The notes beneath the pieces are model-generated. The model did not search any database. It was not told the DNA's origin and was given only the letters and a program-made list of their open reading frames with translations. Made by a program: the position numbers and the translations under genes. A stretch of 64,000 nt of DNA, from positions 1 through 64,000 of the forward strand of contig JACKCC010000028.1 of NCBI GenBank assembly GCA_020634245.1. The letters are read 5' to 3'. This stretch comes from Ardenticatenaceae bacterium. GTDB taxonomy: Bacteria; Chloroflexota; Anaerolineae; Promineifilales; Promineifilaceae. Within the stretch, counting starts at the first letter, position 1. Every line of letters starts with the position of its first letter. Of the stretch, positions 26,585-33,719 are shown one piece after another.

Positions 26585-28126
26585 ATGGCTCTGATTCCCA
26601 GTTTATTGTTGAAGCAGTTGTACACCTTTGGCAGCTTGCAGAATATTGATGGCGGCGTGCAATTTTCTATCAAAAACCGGCTCAGTGACGCCACTTTGAA
26701 GGAGATTGAACAAATAAAAATTGATGGGCAGGATGTGAAGTTAACGGCCGTAACCCTCGACCTCGGCGACGGCAACACAAGAACCCTGGACCAACTGGCC
26801 GCCGATCCCATTCCTTTCCCCCTGCGTCGCATCGTTACCATCCGCACCGCCTGCCCCCACCTGGACAAAGGCAAACACAAAATCGAAATCAAATTCAAAA
26901 CCGATCCCTTCGGTTCCTTAAACCTCAAAGTAGACGACACCATCTCCGAAAAAAATCACCGGCGCATCCACATCCCGCGCAGCAATGCCGACGATTACAC
27001 GCCGGAAATCATTCAGGAGCGGCAAAAATTCGTCGAAGAATTCACCGGGCAAAAACTAGACCATATCACTCATTACTCTTTTGATCCGCATGTCGCCCAG
27101 GGCAACATCGAAAACTTCAGCGGCGTGGCCCAAATCCCCATCGGTTTTGCCGGGCCATTGACCATTCACGGTGAACACGCGCAAGGCGATTTTCTCATTC
27201 CGCTGGCCACAACCGAAGGAACCCTGGTCGCCTCCTACAACCGGGGCATCAAGCTGCTCAACCTCAGCGGCGGCGTCAAAGTCAGTGTGGTGGATGACGC
27301 CATGCAGCGCGCTCCGGTCTTCGTCTTCAACGATGCCCGCGAAGCCCGCGAATTCGTCAAATGGGTCAATGCCAATCTGCCCAAAATCCGTGAAGAAGCG
27401 GAAGCCACCTCCAGCGTGGCCAAACTTTCCTACATCGACCCCTTCCTGGCCAGCAAATTCGCCTACTTGCGCTTTAACTACACCACAGGCGACGCCGCCG
27501 GGCAAAACATGGTTGGCCGGGCGACGTTTGCCGCATGCAGTTGGATTATCGACAATTACCCGCAAATCCAGCATTTTTTCCTGGAATCCAACCTGGCCAC
27601 CGACAAAAAAGCGTCACAAGTTAACCTGATGCGCACCCGTGGCAAACGAGTCACCGCTGAAGCCGTTGTGAAGCGCGACGTCCTCATCCAACACATGCGC
27701 GTAGAACCGGAAAATCTCTTTTATCACGGCGGCATTGCCAACGTGGGGGCGATTCTGTCGGGGGCCAACAACAACGGGCTGCACTCGGCCAACGCCATCA
27801 CAGCCATGTTTATTGCCACCGGGCAGGACGTCGCCAACGTGTCTGAATCGTCGGCAGGGGTGATTTACACGGAACTGACGCCGGAGAAGGATTTGTATAT
27901 CTCGATTACAATTCCATCGTTGATTGTGGCCACGTATGGCGGCGGTACAGGATTAGCTACCCAAAAAGAATGCCTGGGACTGCTGGGTTGCATCGGCAAA
28001 GGCAAGGTCAATAAATTTGCCGAAATCGTGGGCGGCACGGTTTTGGCCGGAGAACTGTCTCTGGCATCGGCCATTTCCTCGTCGGATTGGGTGTCGAGTC
28101 ACGAGGAATACGGCCGTAACCGATAA
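26585..28126 (+). CDS. hydroxymethylglutaryl-CoA reductase with N-terminal extension
   Basis: HMG-CoA reductase makes mevalonate for isoprenoid synthesis. Catalytic residues fit the family: Glu211 in ATTEGTLVASYNRG, Lys354 in RGKRVTAEAV, Asp415 in TGQDVANVSES, and His506 in SSHEEYG near the end. DAAGQNMVGRA and GGGTGLATQKECL are the NAD(P)/CoA-site motifs. The first 115-120 of 513 residues do not belong to the catalytic domain: they look beta-rich (VKLTAVTLDLGDGN, KHKIEIKFKTDPFGSLNLKV) and I do not recognise them. GGAGG lies just before the ATG. Confidence 0.92.
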   Translation: MALIPSLLLKQLYTFGSLQNIDGGVQFSIKNRLSDATLKEIEQIKIDGQDVKLTAVTLDLGDGNTRTLDQLAADPIPFPLRRIVTIRTACPHLDKGKHKIEIKFKTDPFGSLNLKVDDTISEKNHRRIHIPRSNADDYTPEIIQERQKFVEEFTGQKLDHITHYSFDPHVAQGNIENFSGVAQIPIGFAGPLTIHGEHAQGDFLIPLATTEGTLVASYNRGIKLLNLSGGVKVSVVDDAMQRAPVFVFNDAREAREFVKWVNANLPKIREEAEATSSVAKLSYIDPFLASKFAYLRFNYTTGDAAGQNMVGRATFAACSWIIDNYPQIQHFFLESNLATDKKASQVNLMRTRGKRVTAEAVVKRDVLIQHMRVEPENLFYHGGIANVGAILSGANNNGLHSANAITAMFIATGQDVANVSESSAGVIYTELTPEKDLYISITIPSLIVATYGGGTGLATQKECLGLLGCIGKGKVNKFAEIVGGTVLAGELSLASAISSSDWVSSHEEYGRNR

Positions 28127-28130
28127 TACT

Positions 28131-28166
28131 CATGCGTCATCCGTCAAGACTGACGAATGACGCATG
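28131..28166. terminator. bidirectional hairpin between convergent genes
   Basis: CATGCGTCAT and ATGACGCATG, with inner CGTCA/TGACG arms, form a near-perfect hairpin with a four-base loop in the 43-bp gap between HMG-CoA reductase and the convergent diadenylate cyclase gene. It belongs to the same repeat family as 24811-24868 and likely serves as terminator for both. Confidence 0.65.
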
Positions 28167-28169
28167 CCT

Positions 28170-30290
28170 TTATTCATCCGCCTGTCGCGTCATCGTTACC
28201 AGCACCGTCAACGGGGTTAGCTGCACCTTGACATCTTCCGGGGCTGTCACTTGCGGCGTTTCCTCGTAGCTCTGGCCTTCAATGGGAATCAGCCGGGCCA
28301 CATCCAGAACAATTTGCACCAGCTCCGGGTTCGCTTCGATTTCGCGGAGTGAAGGCAGCGGGCCGCTGAGCAGTAAATCGACTTTATCGGGCGTTACAGT
28401 CACCGTCACACCCTCGCGCATACCCACCACATTGACCGGCCGGGTCAGCAGCAAATCGCCGCTGCGCGCTTCGATATTGGCCGTCACCGTCACTGCCTGA
28501 ACCGGATTTCCGGCACTGTCTACGGCCGTTATCCCCTGCGGCAAGTTTAACGGCGTCTGTATGGTAAGCGGGCCGACCGCCTGACTCACATCCACCGGCA
28601 GCGTATCCACATACCCATTCACATCAGCCAATAAAAGCGGATCACCTTGCAGCGTCACTCCCGATGGTGACGTGGTTAAGCTGGTCATCCAGTACCCTTC
28701 TGGCGGCGCACCTTCTGTGATCGCCCGGATACCCACATCCCGCGCGTCGCTGCGGCCAGCAATAATCAGGGAAATTTGAACCTGGGCTGGAATGAGTGTC
28801 ACGCCACTGACGACACTACCGTTTTCATCCAGAGCTTGCAACGGCCGTGACGTTCGAATCGTCGTCGTCGCGTTTAACACCGATAAATCCGCCTGGACTT
28901 TACTCACCTGGGCTACCAACGGCTCTGGCCCGACAATCGTTACCTCACCCGGCGAAGCAATGGGACGGCTGGAAACCTCATAAGCCACCGACACCGTTTC
29001 CTCATCGGTCACGTTAACCGACACATGCATGGTCTGGCTGATGATGGCTGCCAGTTCGATATTGATGCTGGCCGGCTGAATGGCAATAATCTCCAAAGGC
29101 GAAACGGCCGAATTGACTGTCACCGGCAGTTTTTGCAGCCCGGCCGACAAATCAGCCAGGGAAACGACAGCCTGAAAACTATTGGCATCCAATCCCTCCT
29201 GCTGTTCGGCCGTTGTTTGCACCACCGCCGAAACCGTTGATGGCGGCGTGCCAACGACGGCCATCCCTGCCGGAATGCCCTCGATGCGCAGCGGGATGCC
29301 GTTGATTTCCGGCCGGGCCGTGGGATTGGTCTGCTCGACGACGTAGGACCAGGCCGCCAGGGTGAGAACGGCCGTTAACACCAGCACTAGCACTCCTCTC
29401 CCCAATTGGTGAAGATTGGGGCGCACGATCAAATTGCGCACAAATCCGGCCGATTTTTGCATGATTGACCAGATGGTAGGAGAGGGTACGGCCGTTAACT
29501 CCCCTGTGTAAAAATCATACAACTTTTGCCGCAGCGCTGTACTGTCCAGCCGCTGGTACAAATGGCCGCCATACGCTGCCGATACATGGCCTGTCTCCTC
29601 GCTCACCACCACCACCAGGGCATCACTGCGCTCACTCATCCCCACCGCCGAACGATGGCGCGTCCCCAGCCGGCGGTAAGAATGAAGATGCTGTTCCGTC
29701 AGCGGCAGCACACAACTGGCCGCGACAATCTGGTCACCGCGCAAAATAACAGCCCCATCATGCAATGGCGTTTTATCAAAAAAAATAGTTTGCAGCAGTT
29801 CCTGCGAAAGCTGACCGTCCAACGGCACACCGGTATCAATCACCTGCTGAATCGACTCATTGCCTTCCAAAACAATCAGCGCACCGGTGCGTCCGGCCGA
29901 AAGCGATTCCACGCTGCGCAGCAAACGGGGCAAAACAGTCTCCGCCGTCGTCTGGCGTACGGCCCGCCCCAACCCTGTCGTTCGTCCCACACGTTCCAGA
30001 ACCCGGCGCAGTTCCGGCTGCAAAATAACCGGCGTCGCTACCAGCATCACCAGCAAAGCTGCCCGCACCAACCAATCAAACGTAGGCAGCGGCAGCAAAA
30101 TGGTAATGACCAGCAGCAGCAAAACCAGCACCAGCACCCCGCGCAAAAACACGCCCGCCTGGCTGCGTCCTACCACAACAAGCAGCAAAAATACCACCAG
30201 CGCTACCAAAACCAGGTCGATGATGCCCAGCAAGTCTAAATTGGATAAACGAAAAACTGTATCAGCAAATAATAATTCTAATGATTCCAT
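28170..30290 (-). CDS. diadenylate cyclase fused to YbbR repeats (CdaA-CdaR fusion)
   Basis: The start is probably the ATG at 30290, giving 706 residues (a GTG two codons upstream is possible). The N-terminus has three membrane helices (about 20-92). The DAC domain that makes c-di-AMP from two ATP follows, with PLHDGAVIL (DGA at about 178-180) and LGTRHRSAVG (RHR at about 211-213). A fourth helix (about 298-318) leads into an extracytoplasmic tail of some four YbbR repeats. In Firmicutes CdaA and its regulator CdaR (YbbR) are separate neighbouring genes; here they form one polypeptide. GlmM, the usual third partner, is not in the window. Confidence 0.92.
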   Translation of the reverse strand: MESLELLFADTVFRLSNLDLLGIIDLVLVALVVFLLLVVVGRSQAGVFLRGVLVLVLLLLVITILLPLPTFDWLVRAALLVMLVATPVILQPELRRVLERVGRTTGLGRAVRQTTAETVLPRLLRSVESLSAGRTGALIVLEGNESIQQVIDTGVPLDGQLSQELLQTIFFDKTPLHDGAVILRGDQIVAASCVLPLTEQHLHSYRRLGTRHRSAVGMSERSDALVVVVSEETGHVSAAYGGHLYQRLDSTALRQKLYDFYTGELTAVPSPTIWSIMQKSAGFVRNLIVRPNLHQLGRGVLVLVLTAVLTLAAWSYVVEQTNPTARPEINGIPLRIEGIPAGMAVVGTPPSTVSAVVQTTAEQQEGLDANSFQAVVSLADLSAGLQKLPVTVNSAVSPLEIIAIQPASINIELAAIISQTMHVSVNVTDEETVSVAYEVSSRPIASPGEVTIVGPEPLVAQVSKVQADLSVLNATTTIRTSRPLQALDENGSVVSGVTLIPAQVQISLIIAGRSDARDVGIRAITEGAPPEGYWMTSLTTSPSGVTLQGDPLLLADVNGYVDTLPVDVSQAVGPLTIQTPLNLPQGITAVDSAGNPVQAVTVTANIEARSGDLLLTRPVNVVGMREGVTVTVTPDKVDLLLSGPLPSLREIEANPELVQIVLDVARLIPIEGQSYEETPQVTAPEDVKVQLTPLTVLVTMTRQADE

Positions 30291-30482
30291 AACCACCCTA
30301 TTCTAACAGTTTTCCAGGCTGGTCATTAGCGGAAACGCCACAACTCACCTACGATTCACGTTTTGCAATGTTTGGTAGTGTCGGGCACAGGGCAAAACAG
30401 CCTGGTTTGAGTAGCGCCTGACACCTTGTGCCTGGCACTGGTCATCAACAAAAACTGCACGCACACAATATTTTTGAGTTAG

Positions 30483-30534
30483 TTGACAAAATTATTAGAG
30501 GTAGATTATTATATGTCTAATACATTAGACATAT
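30483..30534 (+). promoter_or_regulatory. promoter with overlapping palindromic operator for the GntR-type gene
   Basis: TTGACA (30483-30488) and TATTAT (30507-30512, 18-base spacing) look like a sigma-70 promoter. The -10 end overlaps a perfect palindrome with arms ATATGTCTAAT and ATTAGACATAT around AC (30511-30534). A further half-site TAGACAT follows. The position, covering the start of transcription just ahead of a GntR gene, suggests autorepression by that regulator. Confidence 0.65.
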
Positions 30535-30548
30535 AGACATTTAGATAC

Positions 30549-31595
30549 ATGATTGATTACAGCGTAAATAGAGACTCCCCTGTCCCCGCCTACTATCAAA
30601 TTGCCCTTGATTTACGGCAGCGCATTTCTGGTGGGGAATGGCGTGCAGGCAATAAACTGCCAGCTGAACCCGAACTTGCCGAACAATACAACGTAAGCCG
30701 TATGACCCTTCGCCAAGCAATGGCCGAACTGGTTAAAGAAGGCATTCTGGTACGCCAACGTGGTGCAGGCACGTTTGTTGATCAAGGTTATATCCACATT
30801 TCGCAATCTTTTGACGAACCCATTCACGTCTTCTCAAACTCCCCAAAAGATAAAAACACATTGCGCCAACTAATTTGGGACCAACTTCGACAAGTAGCCA
30901 TACCAGATTCACGTTTTCATTGGAACTTTGAAGAATTCGTACCCGATTTTGCCGGAAGTGAACAATGTGTTCTCTCTATCCGAAATATGGAATGGTATCA
31001 GGAAAGCAAAATTCTCTTCGTTGCTCCCGATAATAGTCTTACCAAAGTGCGGCAGCAAGCCATTGAAGACCAAAAAACATTAATCGTTGCCACCTATGCG
31101 CTTGCCCGTGGATTTCATTTGATTGTTCCCGGCAATGTCCCCGCAGGACTTGAACACTTTGCGGCCACATTAGACGGATTGGAGATTTTCAGCAAGACAA
31201 TTAGCCTCGAAGACATATTGCCATTAGGAAAGATTGATTTGCTCATCACTGGCATATCCCTCGTTACTGACAAAGGGGTCAGATGGGGCAAAGGTCATGG
31301 CTATTTCGATCTCGAATGGGCCATGTTTCGTGAAGTTGATTGTGTTGATGAATTGACGCCTATCATTGCTGTAGGTCATGATTGTCAAGTTGTTTCTAAC
31401 GAACTCGAACCATCGGCCGTGGACACGATAACTGATGCCATTGTTACGCCGACGCGGGTTATTAATGTGGAGAAAAAACATGCCAAACCCAGCGGCATTC
31501 ATTGGAACTACGTATCACCAGAATTACTTGAAAGAATCCCCCCCTTAAAGACCCTTTTTACCCAACGCGAGCAGATGCTATCACATGAATCATAA
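30549..31595 (+). CDS. GntR-type regulator fused to a 5-formyltetrahydrofolate-cyclo-ligase-like domain
   Basis: Residues 1-75 are a HutC-class GntR winged helix (PAYYQIALDLRQRISGGEW, LPAEPELAEQYNVSRMTLRQ, LVRQRGAGTFV). HutC-class proteins normally continue with a UTRA sensor. Here residues 95-345 instead match COG0212/5-FCL-like proteins, including the nucleotide-loop phrase GVRWGKGHGYFDLEWA near 243-258. The simplest reading is a repressor sensing a folate- or nucleotide-like ligand with a recruited enzyme fold. The next gene encodes a stand-alone paralogue of the same domain. No clear Shine-Dalgarno precedes the ATG. The region is AT-rich. Confidence 0.85.
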   Translation: MIDYSVNRDSPVPAYYQIALDLRQRISGGEWRAGNKLPAEPELAEQYNVSRMTLRQAMAELVKEGILVRQRGAGTFVDQGYIHISQSFDEPIHVFSNSPKDKNTLRQLIWDQLRQVAIPDSRFHWNFEEFVPDFAGSEQCVLSIRNMEWYQESKILFVAPDNSLTKVRQQAIEDQKTLIVATYALARGFHLIVPGNVPAGLEHFAATLDGLEIFSKTISLEDILPLGKIDLLITGISLVTDKGVRWGKGHGYFDLEWAMFREVDCVDELTPIIAVGHDCQVVSNELEPSAVDTITDAIVTPTRVINVEKKHAKPSGIHWNYVSPELLERIPPLKTLFTQREQMLSHES

Positions 31596-31611
31596 AAATT
31601 TTGGAGGAAAA

Positions 31612-32355
31612 ATGAATCAATCAGAAGCGCGAGAACATGTATGGTCGGAACTCATAAAAGTTGCAAAGCCTGACAGTCGGTTTCACCTAAACTTTAAGGA
31701 ATTTATTCCTGATTTTGCTGGCAGTGAAGACGCTACAAAAAGACTTACCAACCTCGACATTTATCAAAATGCCAAAACAATATTCATTACACCGGATAAT
31801 TGTCTTGAAAATCTGCGTGCCCAAACATTACGAGACAATAAGACACAAATTATTACCACTTATGGTATACGACGGGGATTCGTCGTGTTAGAAAGGAAGG
31901 ATGTACCATCAGGGTTTGAAGACTACGCTGTCTTGCTGGACGCTATTGAAGGATTAGGGAAAACCATTTCCCTTCAAGAATTAAAAAGTAATTATTCTTT
32001 AGACTTAATCGTCACCGGTGCTTCTGCTGTAAATTATGCCGGCGTCAGGTTCGGAAAAGGGCATGGCTTTTTTGATTTGGAATGGGCCATGTTTTACCAA
32101 TTGGGCATCGCAAACCAGGACACGCCCATCGTAGCCTTTGTCCATGATTACCAACTCGTGAATATTGATTTATCAGTTAATCCGTTTGACACATTATGTG
32201 ATTATATTGTAACACCTACACAAACCATTCACGTTCCCAATCCACAAAAACCTGATACTGGTGTTATCTGGGAAAAGCTGGAACCAGGCATGTTTAATGA
32301 GATTTCTCCGCTGCGTGAACTAAAGGAGATGGAAAGGCTCGGACAATTGACATGA
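31612..32355 (+). CDS. 5-formyltetrahydrofolate-cyclo-ligase-like protein (COG0212 type)
   Basis: This 247-residue protein starts at the ATG at 31612 after GGAGG, 16 bases behind the regulator. It aligns along its whole length with the effector half of that regulator, at roughly 40-45% identity by eye: PDSRFHLNFKEFIPDFAGSE against PDSRFHWNFEEFVPDFAGSE, and VRFGKGHGFFDLEWAMF against VRWGKGHGYFDLEWAMF. True 5-FCL converts 5-formyl-THF to methenyl-THF using ATP. COG0212-type members lack demonstrated 5-FCL activity in some organisms and have been linked to thiamine or folate salvage, so the reaction here is uncertain. Confidence 0.82.
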   Translation: MNQSEAREHVWSELIKVAKPDSRFHLNFKEFIPDFAGSEDATKRLTNLDIYQNAKTIFITPDNCLENLRAQTLRDNKTQIITTYGIRRGFVVLERKDVPSGFEDYAVLLDAIEGLGKTISLQELKSNYSLDLIVTGASAVNYAGVRFGKGHGFFDLEWAMFYQLGIANQDTPIVAFVHDYQLVNIDLSVNPFDTLCDYIVTPTQTIHVPNPQKPDTGVIWEKLEPGMFNEISPLRELKEMERLGQLT

Positions 32356-32549
32356 GGTATCTATATATCTCTTCATGTTCTAAGCTTACAAAAGGCCATT
32401 TGCGACAAGATCAGGGGACATAAATCTCAGTGATCACACAATGATGGAGAAAAAAGTCTCCTAAGGAGGTTCTATTTGGGGAAATTCACGAACCTAATCA
32501 TTATTTGATGTTTATATTTATTTTAGAATTTGAGAAGAAGGAGTAAAAA

Positions 32550-33329
32550 ATGACAACAGCAGAGTATACAACACCCAGTTCTCCCACCCGTTATTTTGTG
32601 GCTTCAGCCATTTGGGCGGCGGTCATTATTCCGCTGGCCTGGTTGAGCAGCACGTTTCTTTCAATTCCGGGCGCATTTGGCGCCGGCTATTTTTGGCTGC
32701 CGCAAATGGCTATGCCAACTGGGGCCTATTTTCTTGGTCCCTGGGGTTGGTTAGCCGCCGCCGTAGGCACGTTTTTTGGGGGGATGCTTTCCGGCTCTCC
32801 TTTGCTCATTAATATTGCCCAAAACCCGGTTCCGGCATTTTTGGCGAACGCTCTTTTATTTTGGCTGCTGCTGAAGCTTTTCCAGGTCAAAGTGGGAGAG
32901 GGGTATAGTGGACGCATTAAGCGAAACATAGGTCGTGTAGCTGCCATTGTCGTGGGGACAATTGTCGTAGCGGTGGTTGCCGGTTTCTTTATTGGTAAGG
33001 CGACAGAAGCTTTAGGCATTTCTTCTCGTTGGGGATATGTCGTTGTCTTCCTGCTAACCATACCAACCTGGTATTTGCTGGGTGTCCCCCTCAATCGCCA
33101 TGTGGTCGGCGCGCTTGTGGCAATAATCATTTCCAGTGTGATCAGCGCGGTGATGGGCGCGTATGCGTGGGCAACTATTGGCGAGATGGGACCAAGTGCC
33201 TGGACGATTGTTTTCCCCGGATGGGCGTTAGGTGATATCGTGGCCGGCAGTCTGGCTGTTCCGCTTATCTGGACAATCGCCGATGAGATGACCCGGCGTG
33301 GTTTGAACTGGGATAAGCGTTCAAGTTAA
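32550..33329 (+). CDS. probable ECF transporter substrate-binding (S) component
   Basis: This 259-residue protein has about six hydrophobic segments (18-40, 44-65, 66-85, 90-110, 128-150, 160-180, with more near 188-235) and little else. GYFWLPQMAMPTGAYFLGPWGWLAAAVGTFFGG resembles the internal part of YkoE-like and other ECF S components. Placement just upstream of a fused EcfT-EcfA-EcfA gene supports that role. AAGGAG precedes the ATG. The substrate is unknown; the neighbours suggest a purine, pterin/folate or thiamine-related compound. Confidence 0.7.
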   Translation: MTTAEYTTPSSPTRYFVASAIWAAVIIPLAWLSSTFLSIPGAFGAGYFWLPQMAMPTGAYFLGPWGWLAAAVGTFFGGMLSGSPLLINIAQNPVPAFLANALLFWLLLKLFQVKVGEGYSGRIKRNIGRVAAIVVGTIVVAVVAGFFIGKATEALGISSRWGYVVVFLLTIPTWYLLGVPLNRHVVGALVAIIISSVISAVMGAYAWATIGEMGPSAWTIVFPGWALGDIVAGSLAVPLIWTIADEMTRRGLNWDKRSS

Positions 33330-33719
33330 AGAATAATGGGGCTTTCGGATTTCATGGGGTGGACGCGAGTGGCAAGTAGCAAGTTGCAGGTGTCATCTCT
33401 GGACTTGCCACCCGTCACTCGGTACTCGCAACCCAAATCCTGCAATTTTCGGCGTGGTTCATTTTTAACGAAAACATCTTTACAAATTTATGTCATGTTC
33501 GCAAAGTGTCATTACTTCGGCTTTGCTCAGCACAAGTCCGAGGTCTTCCGAGGAATCTCTCTGGAATCTTAGCGTAAATGGGATTCCTCGGCGGACCTCG
33601 GAATGACAAGTGAAAGATGAATTTGTAAAGATGAAAAGTTCATTTTTGAACCATGCCCAAATTTCCAAAGAGCCTAAATTTTTGACCATAAGTCTTCATC
33701 ATGAATTGAGGTATCCAAA
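33330..33719. other. 390-bp intergenic region within the ECF locus
   Basis: It starts with word-like repeats (GTGGCAAGTAGCAAGTTGCAG, 33370-33440), then a 199-bp inverted-repeat element (listed separately), and ends with TTGAGGT before the EcfT-EcfA-EcfA start. I see no protein-coding frame in it. Confidence 0.6.
33455..33653. repeat. MITE-like nested inverted-repeat element
   Basis: Outer arms TGGTTC/GAACCA, then CATCTTTACAAATT (33475-33488) facing AATTTGTAAAGATG (33620-33633), enclose an inner palindromic unit. That unit begins GTCATTAC and ends GGAATGAC (33508-33607) and has further arms around GAGGAATCT/GGATTCCTC. There is no coding frame. It would form a long hairpin in any transcript from the S-component gene into the EcfT-EcfA-EcfA gene. 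Confidence 0.7.

Noticed and set aside
29526..30239. A 237-residue Gln/His/Arg-rich frame on the plus strand
   Set aside because: It lies wholly opposite the diadenylate cyclase/YbbR gene, and its composition is that of an antisense shadow.
32356..32549. Possible riboswitch before the ECF S component
   Set aside because: Only a weak GGAGA/TCTCC hairpin is seen; none of the conserved purine, THF, TPP or preQ1 core motifs could be found.
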